From Enoplolaimus lenunculus (taxonomy: Eukaryota > Nematoda > Enoplea > Enoplida > Thoracostomopsidae), in NCBI GenBank assembly GCA_030248215.1, contig JASANG010002669.1:1-64000 (forward strand): 64,000 nucleotides of DNA. The letters run 5' to 3'. The notes under the pieces were generated by a model. It worked only from the letters and a program-made list of their open reading frames with translations, did not search any database and was not told the DNA's origin. The translations under genes and the position numbers were made by a program. This document shows, in pieces, positions 1-13,591 of the stretch. The number at the start of each line of letters is the position of its first letter. Positions within the stretch are counted from its first letter, which is position 1.

Positions 1-199
1 GTTTAAATCTATGTGGGTTGCGTATTTGTCAAACCATGTACATTTTTCCCCTTTTCACATAATTGTCCATGAGCTTGGTTTGTCGCGCAACCTCGTAACA
101 TGTGGTATCAATAGAAAGACCTGGAGCAACCCAAGCCGCAGTGAGACTACATGTATTAAGCGAAGCTCGAACACACTTAAGCATTTAAACTAATATGCA

Positions 200-910
200 A
201 CTTAGTTATTAGCTAACTATAAATTATCGGTTTGGAGATTCGTAAACAATTTATTCAGAATCATCGCACCCAAAAACCCTTCAGTAACACTAATAATCAC
301 TGAAATAATGCATAAAGATCTATCTATTAGTTAACTACTCAATTATCGGTGTTAAAGGTTTGTAACCAATTTATTCAGATTCCTAGCAACCAAAACCCTT
401 CAGTAACCCTGATCCCTGGTTAATGCCGGGAATTCCTGCAAAATTCAATTCGTGATAGTGTACCCGTTTCTGCATTTCAAAGATGGTGGAACCGGAGTTT
501 TTACGGTTTTGTGCAAATTATTCACAATCATTTAAATATTTTGAAACATTGTCTTCAAAACATTTTATTTCTAAATGAGTGTTTTTGCAATGGTTTCAAT
601 TTTTTTAATAAACCTGTTAATTAAAAATCTGATGTGCTTTCCCAAAACTTTATGATAAAATAGCTCAAAATTCGCTTAAACCATTTTTTGTATGTTTTCT
701 GAAAAGTTCAATAGCAATTCGGTAATAAAAATATTTCAAATTCCGGTTCCCGTTCCTGTTCCGGTTCCAGCATGAAACTTCAATTGATGTTTCTGTTCCG
801 GCAAAATTTAGTTTTTGTTGCAACCCTGCTGGTAACTGTAGTAATTAGTGAAATAATGTAGAAAGTCATAATTTAGGTTTAAATAATTATGCAAATTAGC
901 CTGTAACTAA
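200..910. repeat. dispersed satellite-like repeat plus CCGGAA-rich element remnant
   Basis: Two adjacent copies of a unit of about 110-130 bp begin near 205 and 330. They share ATTATCGG, TTTATTCAGAT and ACCCTTCAGTAAC. A third, partial copy is at 835-905. Between about 413 and 830 lies a degraded CAGGG-ended, CCGGTTCC-rich element whose right end reads TTGCAACCCTG. The same satellite unit recurs at 5150-5520. No exon recognised, although 20-190 on the minus strand has an open frame of about 47 codons ending at a GT that I could not match to FAN1. Confidence 0.5.
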
Positions 911-1093
911 TAAACGGCTTAAAAAATTTTAAAACGTCGACGCGAGGTTAACACCCCAGGACGGACATCCACCTTTCGACCGCAGAGTACAAAATATAAA
1001 GCGCTCCGCGAAACTCCGAGCTTCGCTCAATGACATCATAAATAAACTTGTGGTATTATAAGCCAGACGTTCCAAAACACTGAAATAACGCAC

Positions 1094-4000
1094 TTTTAAA
1101 ACCTACTTTATCACGATCTTTCGTATGGGTATGCAAATTCAATGCGAGCCGATAACGCCATCTTCCACGCCGCCGTGTTGTCAAATCATTCGGAAGCTCA
1201 TTAAGAAGCCAATCGATTTCAGCAATTGCATGTTCATACCTAATAAATGACACCTTATGCAACATATTTTTTGTTTTCAACGCACATTAAAACAATGTAT
1301 ATTTACAGTGCGAAGCTAAAAAAGTTCAGATTCCTATTAAGCAGACACAGCCTCGATCTTTGTTGGACTCTAACTCTGATTCAAATTTTTAAACAACCCC
1401 CAGTGAATGGCGCTCTCGGTTAAAAACTTAGACCGAGACCTGACTACCAAGACCGGCCATAAAAGTCTTTGTATAGGTCAATAGTTTTCTGTGTGTTTCA
1501 AAATATCTACTTATAATAAATTATTGCGTAACTACGAAAATTCATAGATTCACAGCGAAATTTTATTCATCAGACATCGCTTACCTCAACAATACAGCGA
1601 TACATTTGCTAAGTTGTCGACTTCTGGTCTCGGTTCCAAATCACCGATACCGAGACCTGTAAATATCGAGACTTGCCTAGACCGAGACTAGCATCCCTGA
1701 CAACCGCCTCATGGTTGAAACGGTAAAGTATCATCAAATAGTGCATTCAAATCTATGCTGCTACTACACTAAACTTAAAACCGAAATGTCGGTTTAAGTC
1801 ACATACGGCCTTAAACGACTTACGATAGATTAGAGCATATATACCACAAACCTCTTCAATTTTTCCAATGCTTCAATACAATTCCAGGCAATACTCATGT
1901 ACACCGCTTCGCAAGAAAACCTACGAAATGAATCACATTTTGACCGATACCAGCGAAAATCATTTTCCCTAAAATCAAAATATACTAACGAGCAATAGCG
2001 TCTTAATCACGGAACTGCATCCTACATAAAGGGGCGTTGACTGCGTGTCAAAATACCAAATGCGGAGACAATGTTACACGAAACTGGAATTGCGTTTCAA
2101 TTAATTAAAACTAGGTTCATCAGGGTTCGACCGGAATTCCTGCAAAAATTCAACTCTTAGTCAAATTCTTGCATTCCAAAGTACAGGAACGGAATTTTTA
2201 CGGTTTCGTGGTTAATTATTCATGATCATTTGAATATTGGAAACTTTGTCTTCGAAAAATTGTCATTTCGAAATTAGTGTTTTTGCAAATTAGTTCAATT
2301 TTGTTAATAGCTATTTTTGTGTCAGTCGCCAATTGGCGACTTTTAATCCAACAAAAAATAATGCACTGCCTCATGCCTCGAAAATTTTTCACACCAGCGC
2401 ACGCGACTGACTTCACTAAGCGAGCCCCATCTGCTTACCTAAGCTGAAAAAGTTGATTCTTCGCAAGTTCCAAGCAGCTATCCACTACAACGTCGTAATG
2501 CTTTTTGTCGAAATTTACAAGCCCGATTTTTCCAACTTCAAGGGCCTCAAAATATCTGAAACACAATTCGGTGTTCTTATTAAAGAAAAACACATAATGC
2601 ATCCTTGCCGTACGTCATTTCGCTTGGAACTTGCCAAACGCTGAAACGCAAACTTAGTGTTAACCATATGCGCAACCACAGTGCAATACCTAAAGTTACT
2701 TATCTGTCTATTATATACTCAAAAACTGTCGAACTTCGATGTTTTGGGATAACTTAAACGAAATGCCTAAAAACAAACCTAAACTTTAACTGTATTTTGA
2801 ATTGTTGACATCTTTAGATATTGACTGAGCGATCGAATATTCTGTCCAAGTTCCCGAAATTCTTGCTTGCTTTATTTTAAACAGTATATATCGCAACAGA
2901 ACTAGGGAAAAACTGTTCAAAACGTATGAAAGTTGGGAAATAATCGCAACTAGTTGAAAAGTTCAGACCCGCCAGTAATGACATCGAGTTGAAATAGCCA
3001 CTTTAATTGAAAAAATGTAAATATATATTGACGGACTATGTAGGATTCGGCTTTTTCATAACCAAATTTAAACGGTCAGTTTTTGACGAATCCGAACATT
3101 TGTTGCTCCAAGGTGCGACAGGATACCGAAGAACAATTTATTAATCGGCCATAGTCGGCGGCAATCAAATATCAAAACGTGGGTAACAATTCTTGTCTTG
3201 GAAGGTATCCAAAGTGTACGTGGCAAAACCCAACATCTCACGCAGATTTATTTCTGACACATTAATAATAACCCTAGTCCACTATGCTATGTTTTGGCAG
3301 CGTTGCGTTACGTTGATCCAGTTTCCCCAAAGCCGGATATCCAGTCGCATCCTGGCTGCCATTTCGAAATAATTACATAACTAAAAACATTTAGCTGTTG
3401 GAAGCAGGGTGCAAAAGGGAACCGGACTGTACCGAAATCGGAACTAGAAATTTTGACTGTACGATAATTCGTATTGACAAATATTATGTTGTTTTAGGGT
3501 GTCTGTTGGCTGGCAACCATTTTCTAAAAAGGTCGTATTGACAAGATGATTTTTGGTTCTATAAATCTAAACAACATTCAATTATTGATGTTAGCTCATC
3601 GAAAGCATATTTAATAGATAAAACTACAGAATTTTGATGCAACATTCACAACAAGTAAGATTAAAATTAAAATTACAAAATATCGATTCCGATATTCTAA
3701 TCGGATTCCGGTAGCACCCTGGTTGTAAGCTGTTAAAACCATTAACTTATTACTTACTGATTAAGTTCGACTTGATCTGCAAACATCGGGTCATGGTTTG
3801 GTGCAATTTCATATTCCGGAAACTTTACATTCTTTTTGTCAATTTCCAAAAGTTTGAATCTGAAAAAAAAGATGAAAAAATCTGATTATATTAAAATATA
3901 TACCTATTAATTGTATAACGAACCGACAAGTAGATAAGAACATTTAACCTAGATGGTTTACGCAATCACCACAATTTTCAGTTCCACTTGGCACGTTAGC

Positions 4001-7000
4001 TGTAAATAAGGCAATAACTGATGTTATAATATTCAAATTAAAAATGCACCAACTTCTTTGTTGAAAAATGTACTAAAAGAACAAGAAAACCAATTAAACA
4101 AAGATTACGTACAACAGTTTCTGACACAAATTTATCTTCGGGTTATCGGCCATTGTTATATAATCCAAATCAAATGGTGCGAACAGAATGAAACACTGCG
4201 TAAACAGCTGTCGTGGCACCGGTGACACTCGATAGCACTTTCCCAACAGGCATTTTATGCTGTAAAAAGGCACAATAAACTGAGAACAATGCTATCACAT
4301 CAAAAATACTTGTATTGATGTTCACGGTGGTAAACGTAACTGAACTAAATCGGTAACAGATCGCTGAACTCATTAGCTCCGAGAAAACTATGTATACATT
4401 AAATTGAATGCAAACCGTTTAATAATGGCATCTTCACACGTATTATTCGAAAACAAGCTTCGCTGTTGTTTTGGTAACTGTGAAATGCGATTAATAATTT
4501 CTTGCTTGTTGTATTTGACCGAAACTTTAAATTCTTTTGCAAGTTGTTTCACACTGTACGCGTCCAGTAGCGGCATAAGCTCTTGTATACCAGCAAAGTG
4601 ATCATCTGTAAACAGTATATACACATTACATATATTTCAGGGTGCAACCGGAATTCCGGTTCCGGCATTTTTTCACCTTCCGGTTATGGTAATTTTTTAC
4701 CGGATTTAAAAACTCCGGTGTTATAATTTGGCCGTTTTCTTAACTTTGCTAATTTCTAAGAATATCTTTTGAAAGCCACTTGTATTCCGAATATAAGCCA
4801 TTAACGGTAGATTTCACTTCAGTCGATGATGAAGCAATAATGGGAATATAGCTATTATGCCAATCAGCGACTATCCTATTATCTTTCAAACATAGTAAAT
4901 GCTAATTAGCGAGTTTCCCACTAATCAGCCAATAAAGAAAGTTTTGAGCGACATAAGCATTTAAGTGTTTCTTATCCAAAAACCCTGCGGAATATAGTGT
5001 TATTGTACACCGACAAGCCAGACGCTATGTTTAAATTTCCTACGTGTAAAAACCCTATAGCCAACAGCGCACAAAACGTTTATAAAAACGATAATTCCCA
5101 ACTCAACTGCCAGAGTTAGAATAAGTAGCATAATATTATGGTGATTTTACTTAGTAGCCAGCCTTTCATATATCTATTTTGGAGGTTTACAAACAACTAT
5201 GTTGTTACCCGCACCCACAAACCCTTTAGTATATACTGAAACCAAATGACTTTGCATGCAACCCTAATTATGAGTGATATAATGCCACAAGCCTATAATA
5301 GCTTTAACTAAATATGTAATCTAATATAATAATTAGTTAGAAGAGAACATTTTCATTTATCGGTTTTAGAGGTTTATAACAATTTAGTCAGATTCCTCAA
5401 ACACAAAAACCTTTAGTACTGAAATTAGATTAGTTATAACCTAACAATTAGTGAAAAATGTAAAAAGTCTTAAGTTAGGCATAACCAATAATTATGCAAA
5501 TTCAAGGCCCGTCTCGATAATTTTATAAATTAAAATTATGTTTTCGGGGGAACAAAATGTGTTTCTTGACCTTTCAAAAGCCCACTTTATTTAGCAATCT
5601 CCGTATCAGGGTTTGTTTTTCATTCGTGTATGTGGGCATTTTACTGTGCAAAAAATGCTTTTAGCGGACATTTTTTCAAACCCAAGGTTTTTCCAAATTC
5701 GAAACTAGTCTATCATGTCTATCGTGCGCTCAGACTAATGGTACACACACCACACAGTATGCATAGCGTATCATATAAACTGAATGCTGGAAGCGGTTGA
5801 AAGATTTTACGATTTTGCAAAAATTTCAAAATTTATAAATATTGTAGTAGGACAGCCAAAAAATTTTCTAACTTAAGTTACATAACTTAAAGCCGCTGAG
5901 TAAGGAAAACATGTTTTATGCGTTCAAGCAAAAAAAGGCCGACACGCGTTCGCGGTTTTTAATATGTAATGTTCAGACTCGTAGGCATTCATTCTGCAAC
6001 TGCATCCAGAAAACGTTTCGAAGCCGATCGTGATTTTAGAGTTGTATCTTAGAAAGACTGGGCATTTATGCATGTTAGGCAAAACAAAAATACGTTTTGA
6101 GCGCACAATGTACTTTTTGTGGCCAAACGCACTGGGTTTCTTCCAACAAAAATCTTTACTTCCGTTGCAGACCAAATCCCGTTTATAAAATTGATCGTGT
6201 CGTGACATATTATGTATTCCAGGGTCAGTTCATTTTGTTATAGTTTTTGCGTTTAACTGAAGCAAAGTTCATAATTGATACTTAAACAAGGAAGATAATT
6301 AAATTTGCCACACTTTATCATGCTTCGCTAGTGGTTGAGAAATAATGTTGAACCTTGCATTAGTTGGTTTTTAAAACCGATACAGATTGAGAACCGTAAC
6401 CATTTGCCGAATCTGAACTTTTTCCACTTAGAAGCTATACGTCTATTAGAGTTCAACCGGAATTCCTGTTCCATGGCTTCTCCACAGCGGGGAGGGGGGG
6501 GCAGCACTTTTCGAAATTTTCATTTTCCCCCCGGCGAAAATTTTGCCGCCCCCAGGAAAGGCCCCCCGGCGAATTTTCGGCCGCCCCCCAGCAAATTTTT
6601 TTGCTGGGGGCCCCCCAGAACTTTTCTAGGTCAAAAATTTTCAATGTTAAAACGTAAAGACCTGGACTCCTTTTGAGGCGGACATTCGGCAAAATATGAT
6701 TTTATATTACGCTGAGTACTCATAATTTTTAATAGCGTTACAAATACCGGTAGTAACTAGTACAATTCAATAATGAACTGAAAAAAGCACCATTATATAA
6801 AGACCGTTTCAGGGCATACAGCATTCGAAAGTACCTTGCAGCAACAAGTTCAACCCGCCTGAGCCTTATGATAAACTGAAGCTGTGACTAATATATAAAA
6901 TATATGTTAATCACAGTTTCAATTATAGATTATCTATATTTTATATAATTGTGCTTCTTTCAACTTCTGGTAAAGTTGTCAGTAATATTAGTTAAAATTA

Positions 7001-9083
7001 TTGTTATTAGCGTTTGCGGGAAATTTTTTGTCATGTTGAGCGATGAGTAATCTTCAGTTGAGTTGGAAACACTATCTAGAATAAAAAATGGTCCAAAAAG
7101 TCGGCTTGCAAAATTTTGAGCCTGCCCCCCAGGACCCCCCAGATCATCTGGGGGGCTCCAGAAAAACTGCCCCCCAGCAAAATTAGCTGCCCCCCAGGAA
7201 ACGCCCCACGGCGGAAATTTTCAAGCTGTGGAGAAGCCAGAATACAGTACTGTTATAACTTATACGTTAAACTAACTTGTAATCAAAAACCCGTTTGTGA
7301 CCAGTTCGTCTAAGGCATCGTTCAATATTTTGCTCATGTCAGCATCTTCATTGGATTTGGAGGGAATGTCACGCTGGCATGAGTCAATTTTAGATCTACG
7401 CAGCCAATCGTGCTGTCGTAAAAACAAGCGGACATACACTTTCTGTGCCGATTCTGAAAAATGTGGAATACACAATCGGATTAAATAATGTTCTTTATAA
7501 TATAATGCAAACTTCTGTTATATTTCAGTATTGACAGTGAGAGTAGACGCTCGGTGTTCGCGAGAATTAACCTCCGACATACCAGATAAACCTTCAAATC
7601 GTGCGACCATTTCTTTATCTTCCTGATCAATTAGACATGCATTTTGCGGCTTTTCGATACCCTCACGTACAACTATTCGAAAATGCTTCAAATAGTAAGG
7701 TGTCCAGTAAGTTTTAATCGCATCTGAATCGAAATCGTCACTGAAATCCGACAGTTCACCAGAATTTTTGTGAGACGATGTTGTGGATTTAGATGTATCA
7801 TCAAAATCTTCTGCTGAAAAGTAAACGCACAAAATGAAAAATGGACGTCAGTGGAATCACACCCGTAGAGCTCGTCTTTTTTTCGTGCACTAACACGAAA
7901 TCAGCCTGGTAAAAAATAAAAATTGTGGCCCGCAATATTATACTGTAGTCAGTTTGAAACGTGTTGCGTAAATTTAACAATGTTAAAGATGCGTCGTCAG
8001 ACATGCAGCATGGTACACAAAAGTTCGCAACCTTTCAATAAGAAAGCAAAATGTTTTTCTAATTCAAAAATGTAATTTTAAAACGTACGGCAGGTTATAT
8101 AAAAAGATATTTTCGAGAGAGGAGTCGCAGAGCCGGGATTATACGGTATTGTAAACAAGGCCATAAAAATCAGATCTTCAAAACTGAAATCTATTCAGTG
8201 AAGTTTTTCGCATATATAGGTACTTAGATTTTGGTTTCTCTTGAAGCTACTGCCGGCTCCTGAATTCATTGATTATTTAGACTTAGTTTACGGTTGAAAC
8301 AAATAAGTTCGTATATTTTTGTTTCATATCAACTAAAGTTGAACGTAACGAGAGCAATACTGTGAATCTTTTTCATCCTTGTCTGGTGCCAGTAAAACTC
8401 ATGGCCCTGGAACAGTTCCATTTTCGTGCAATAAATTGATTAACCTTTTCTGATGAATAATCTCCGAACAGTTTGCGACGGTTCGTTCAATTTATCAGGA
8501 CTATCAGCTTTAGGTTGTTCGTGCAAATCGTTACATGCAACCATTGGTGTTAGTCGTCCAGACGCTGCCGGAACTTCTTCGATAATATCTGTAAACCTAT
8601 TGACTAATGCGTGTCGACCGTCGTTTGCTGAAGTATACAAATATATACCCATATATAAACGAACGTACGTGATTACTGTATATAGTTCTATACAATGCAA
8701 TCACTTATTTGATCAGTACGTATATACTGGGTTATTTTTGGGGGTCACGCCAAATATGTATTACGACAAACCAACGGGTAAATAAAACTTAATGCTAGTG
8801 TACGTATCCTGTTATTCAATTTGATACCGAATAACCGCTGTTACTACAAACAGTGTTGCACATCCTAAAGCTGATTTAAACTAGAAGATAGACAAAATAT
8901 CTTACTTTGTTTTTCGCGTTTCGCTTCTCCCATTTTTAACAGCCAATGTGATCCCTTACGGATCCGGTCAGAAGGAGAAGGACAGCCATCAGATGCATAT
9001 GAATTTCCTTTAGCTTTTTTCACCTCACCCAGTATTATGCAATCATTATCTTTGCGTTTGGAAGTCTTCGGTTTGCCAGACAT
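1094..9083 (-). CDS. FAN1: FAN1 (FANCD2/FANCI-associated nuclease 1), partial
   Basis: FAN1 is a structure-specific nuclease for DNA interstrand crosslink repair. Exons on the minus strand: 9083-8906, 8627-8445, 7813-7583, 7453-7277, 4605-4416, 4259-4109 (or 4116), 3859-3758, 2555-2439, 1968-1852, 1239-1107 (or 1094). Phases agree at all junctions except exon 6 to 7, where the consensus donor gives phase 0 but phase 2 is needed; a weak donor at 4116 fits. Diagnostic blocks are TPYYLKHFRIVV and QKVYVRLFLRQHDWL (exons 3-4), a SAP-like segment beginning IQELMPLLDAYSVKQLAKEF (exon 5), CYRVSPVPRQLFTQCFILF (exon 6), and the helical/TPR part ending RRRGRWRYRLALNLH (exon 10). These follow the order of vertebrate FAN1. 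About 526 residues are visible. The catalytic VRR-NUC domain is not here and should lie beyond base 1. I see no C2HC UBZ finger in the roughly 120 residues before the TPYYL block. The ATG at 9083 opens a Lys-rich N-terminus. Confidence 0.9.
3411..3722. mobile_element. hAT-like MITE, CAGGGTGCA family
   Basis: The ends are CAGGGTGCAAAAGGGAACCG and its counterpart, which closes CGGTAGCACCCTG. The flanks GTTGGAAG and GTTGTAAG look like an 8-bp target duplication with one mismatch. It lies in FAN1 intron 7. Other members are at 12324-12674, 53489-53837 and 61239-61557, with half-copies near 4639, 11276, 18206 and 36506. Confidence 0.7.
4639..4735. mobile_element. left-end remnant of the CAGGGTGCAACCGG MITE family
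   Basis: One terminal region of the CCGGTTCC-rich hAT-like family is visible (CAGGGTGCAACCGGAATTCC). No opposite end with a matching flank was found, so this is a truncated copy just upstream of FAN1 exon 5 (minus strand). Confidence 0.5.
5150..5520. repeat. dispersed satellite-like unit, two degenerate copies
   Basis: Copies of the unit seen at 200-910: a segment reading GAGGTTTA, then CACAAAAACC, then TTAGTACTGAAA, followed by AGTGAAAAATGTAAAAAGTC. It lies in FAN1 intron 4. No coding signal. Confidence 0.5.
5521..6474. other. FAN1 intron 4 segment with no recognised feature
   Basis: AT-rich intronic sequence with no supported exon. A short ORF on the minus strand at 5924-6208 has no recognisable motif and no splice context that fits FAN1. 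Around 6450 there is a fragment of the CCGGAATTCC-rich element family. Confidence 0.5.
6475..7240. mobile_element. GC-rich MITE with TIR GGCTTCTCCACAG
   Basis: The ends GGCTTCTCCACAG (6475) and CTGTGGAGAAGCC (7240) are perfect inverted repeats. Inside each end are runs of C or G and the word GCCCCCCAG, with a plain AT-rich centre. The element sits in FAN1 intron 4, about 40 bp from exon 4. Short open frames across the C-runs are composition artefacts. Confidence 0.75.
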
Positions 9084-12000
9084 CGTAAATGTAGAATTTA
9101 ATACAAAGTAATGAAAAAATACAAGCTACTGGTCACACGGCGACATCCATTGGGTTTTCACTGTTTTGTTATTTCCAGACAAATTGCATTACCATTAAAA
9201 ATGTTCTTATGTTTTAAAAGCAGTATATTAGCCAGTATAAAAAATTTTAGATATGCTACTAAAAATTAAACAAAATTATTCCATTAGTTCTCAAGAACAG
9301 ACAAATACAAATCGACAAAATTTTCATTGTACCTGACAAAGCCTCGGTAAATCGTACGCAGGAGACAGCTAAACTTTTAAGAAAGGGCTGCACAAAATAC
9401 TTTGCAGCTTTAGACACTCTACAAAACCTTGTTACAATATTCCCGCTGATTACTAGCTAAGTCAATATATATTTTAACACAAACACTTGAAATAAAGTCC
9501 ATCATAGACCATAAATGTGTTGAAGAAACATTCTTAGTCAAGACTTCAGCTTAAGTCAAAAGTAGACAGTTAAATCTATGTCTCTGCACAAGTGCACACA
9601 GAAAGAGACAATTTCCATGTGCACTTACAATCTGAAATTTGCAAATATACTCTTTTTTTGGTTTGCGTAATGAGCATTGCATAAAAAATTTCGGTGTTTG
9701 GAATATCACGTGATGCTGGCAGCGCGGACTTGAATTTCGGCGGTCTCCTAATATTAATATGTACAACGAGAACCTGTTGGACAGCAGGAGCATTTATTTT
9801 TTTTTGGATTGTTAAAAATACATCGTGTAAAATCTTTATAGTCGTAACGCTTAACGCAACGGTTGATTGGTCAGTATATTTGCCTAAAATCTAGTTCCGG
9901 AATTGGCTAGGCACAATGCCGTAGCCAGACAGGAGGCCACAGGAATTCCTTATGCCTCTTCCCGACGGTTGACCAAAATATATCTAATATATTTCTGCAC
10001 ATGAAATAGAACACATCAAAACTTTTAAAATAATCACGCAATTATGCTTTTTAGCTGTAGGTGCAAAACCTTTATTAGACGAGCAGCCTCTGGATTTTCA
10101 AAGTCCCATATTGTTGCTAGCGGTGACTACAAACGATTTTCACCTCCGTAGACAGTTGAAATCATACTTGTAAGTTTGTGAGACATGCTTGTCCTGACGC
10201 ACAAATAACCCGCTTTCCCGCTGCTTAGTAAAAACGTCTGAAGTCCCGGATACAACCCTAGACTGTCACAAGTCTATGCTTGACTGCTTGAAACCGGGTT
10301 CAGTTCCTGTGGCGACTACTCACATTTCTGCAAGGAATCTGCTACAGCCGGAAGTCTGCCTCCGGTTCCGGCAGATAATTCCTTGTTCTCTTAAATCTAT
10401 GATTTCCACGAATCTACGATTTTTAATTTGACAACATGTAACCATCGTTCACAATAAAGAGTTTCAGGCAAATATCAGGGTCGGCAGAGTAAGCGAATCC
10501 CTATTAGCCTAAGCGTATTATAGCCAATGCGTAAGAATGAGCATATTCCTGAGCCTAAAGTCCAAGCCTAAAAGCCGAAGCCAAGCAAGAAAATTAGTCT
10601 AAAGCTTAAGCTTACTCTATTGCAGTCGAACCGAAAAACGTCCGCCCCTGATCTTTACATGGACCGGTTAAACGCATGACAGCTTTGAAAACTAGACACA
10701 TGACACGTGTTGAACCTACCGTATATATAGTGTTTAAGGTGGCAAAAAAATATTTCTTAACCGATGCATATTAACGGGTTTTTGTTTTAGCTGAAAAAAA
10801 TATGCGTGACCACCGGCTTGGATTCAGATTCCGGCAAAATTTGTTGACCCCTGTCTCCAGTATCTGGAAACAGACGCCCCATAGTAGTCAGCTCAACGCA
10901 GTAGAGCAGGGTGCAAGAAATGTACTAACAAAACGGGCAAACGAAAATTTCCACATGTTTTAACCTTTAGCTAAAAGATTTAGTTCAGGAAATACTCTAA
11001 TAAATCGGCGGATCGCAGGCAGCAGTAGCACAAATATTATCAATAAGAGTCCTTGTTCCACTGTGCTGCTGCTAATAGCAGTATATTTTATGGTTCAATA
11101 AACTCTGTTTAATGTTACAGGCTGGTCAACATTAATATGCCAGCAACTGGTATGCGATGTTCCCACACGAACCAGATACAATTTATTTGATTAAAATTGA
11201 AACCTATATATCATGATCCTAAATGTACAAAAACTCGTTTCAGCGTATAGATATGAGCAATAGCACGGAGCTTGGGGTGCAACCGAAATTCCGGTTCCGG
11301 TAGGCAAATATGGTATTTTTCAGTATCCGGTTCCGGTAAATAAATCAGGTATTTTTTCGCTGGAATTTTCTCCCCTATATTTTGCTGTCAGTTCAAGAGG
11401 CTGTGTAATATCAGTAGTATCGTCTCAGCCAAACACCCAGGGTTAAAATGGGTGTACGATTCCTGTATATACCTCCAGTGAGGGATACAGTACTCCGCGG
11501 TGGGAAGAGATTACCTTTTGTGGCTCAAAATTTCACAGTTTTCAAGTACTTTTCAGCTAATTTTTTAATTAATATTTTACGGTTGATTCATTGCGTTGAA
11601 GACTCCAAAATTTTTGAATTTGAAATGTGAACTCGCAATATTTTTCATATATTTGACAATATTTAGCATATTTTGAGCTGCAAATATACTATTTGTATCG
11701 CAAACTGTTCAGCACTCCATGGTCGGTGGGTGGAAACGTTCCCTCCGTCCGGCTGGATCCGCTACTGATACCCCCAAATACACTAACTGTGTAAGAGCAT
11801 TTTATTTTGTTGCTTTTTAGTTGTTTGAATAGCGGTAAATGGTCAAATAGGATGAACTTTGGTTTTAGTTCGTATTTTTGTTAGCAACGCATACACACAC
11901 AAAAGTATTTATGAATTTTTATTCAGAAAAGTGTTTTGTGTGGCAAATCTGAAAAGTTTTGCTGATATTTAAGACAATTTTTCTATAAAAATAATAAACG

Positions 12001-12323
12001 GAAAGCGTTTATTTTCAGACTTTATTTCAAAACGTTGCTTGAAAACATTTCTGTTATAACAGAAATACTTTTCAAGTGCACCTTGCTAATCATATTTCTC
12101 AAATGTAAGATGTTTTTTCTTAAATATCAGAAATATTACTTTGAGTGTATCGGCGTGCGGTGGTCACGGCTGAGTCCTACACAGTAAAGTATAGCGCAGC
12201 CCAAATGTCACGGGGGATTAATTTTGCCCCGTGCCACTGTTAATTCCGGTGGAAATAAAAATTACCGAAGGTTTAAACACTAAATAACCCAATCACTATG
12301 TCTTGTTTCAAACAAACGCTTGG
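9084..12323. other. Intergenic region upstream of FAN1
   Basis: No gene supported. It holds a MITE end near 9910-9955 (GCCGTAGCCAGACAGGAGG, as in the elements at 55407 and 63616), CCGGTTCCGG remnants near 10330 and 11276, and a degraded TTAGGC-core MITE near 10480-10665 ending in CCGCCCCTGATCTTTACATG. The FAN1 promoter should lie just above 9083, but I see no clear core element. Confidence 0.5.
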
Positions 12324-12674
12324 CAGGGTACAACCGGAGGTCTGCTTCCGTCTCCGGATCCGGTAGAAAATTGACATCCGACTCTGGCTCGAGTGAAATT
12401 TGGCATAGTTTTATATAATTTATCTGTTTGGCGCGTTTTGTTTGGGCTTTAGGCGCAATTTTAAGGAAAGAATTGGCAATTTTTCGCAAAAAAAAGCGTT
12501 AAACTAAACGATTTATAACACATTATAGATATTTGTGAAAATTAACAAATTACGTCATTTTACTACCTAATTCCGCCTCATCTCCGGCTTCACCTCCAGC
12601 TCCGGCTCCGGCAAACCTGTTCACCTCCGGCACCGAACCTGTCTTCGGTATTTTTCAACTCCGGTTGTACCCTA
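12324..12674. mobile_element. hAT-like MITE, CAGGGTACAACCGG family
   Basis: Ends are CAGGGTACAACCGGAGGT and its inverted copy ending GGTTGTACCCT. The flanks ACGCTTGG and ACGTTTGG form an 8-bp target duplication with one mismatch. Subterminal CTCCGGTTCCGG words occur on both sides, and there is no ORF of note. Confidence 0.85.
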
Positions 12675-13591
12675 ACGTTTGGCTGTTTTTTGTGGAATTT
12701 CGCTGCACAAAATCGTGAGTCAAATTGACTGCGGAGGCGAATTTTGTCTCAGGTTGTGTAGTCAGCAAAAGCCTATTTCGGACGGAGTCAATTCGACTCA
12801 CCATTTTTTTGCATTGTACTGAAATTTTGTCAACAACCCTTTCATCTCGTGTTTAGCTTACTTGATCATCGCATTAAATTTCATTTTCAATATTTCAGTA
12901 TCCGCTTCCGACACAACAGTAAAAACCTTTCAAAAGATACGACAAATTTGTCTTTGTAATATTTCAATACATCAAACGTCATAAACGATTAGTTCATTCA
13001 TGCGTAGATTTTATGCTTTGCTTCACCAAAAGGAAATATGTTCTGGTTTGCCGAACCAGACAAACTTTGTAGGCTTTCGTTGTGTTAATCGTGTTTAGAC
13101 GAACACTGAAACTACAAGACAATTTTCTGCTTCATTAATCAACATTTACAGCGTCGACTGTGGAGGAGAGTTTATGGGTTCAACTTTTAATTTTCAAGGC
13201 AAATTTTTTGATCAGCCGACGCAAGTTTGGCATATTTTAAAATATTATTTTAAGTTTCCAGCGGTTGGAACGTTTCAAAACAGTGTGATTGTACAAAAAC
13301 TATATGCGTTTCAGCAGTTGACCTTCAGAACCGAAGCAGCCTGAGGGTCTCCATAGCAAACAGGCCCCCCCCCCACGTTAGCAAGATTTTATAGTAAAAA
13401 AATTTATATTTGAAAAATATTTTAATCATCGCAAGGTGTCCCTGCCTGCAATTTTGAGACGCCCGCCCTAGTCCGTTTCGGCACTGCTGACTTTGTAAAT
13501 AGTCACAATTTTTAGCTCAGAACGCTTAAATTAGAAATATTTGCCAATCTTTGCTGACGTGTTAAGTTCAATTATTGTTATTGTAGTGTTT

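Noticed and set aside
5924-6208. Extra FAN1 exon on the minus strand
   Set aside because: The protein has no similarity to FAN1 and exons 4 and 5 join in phase without it.
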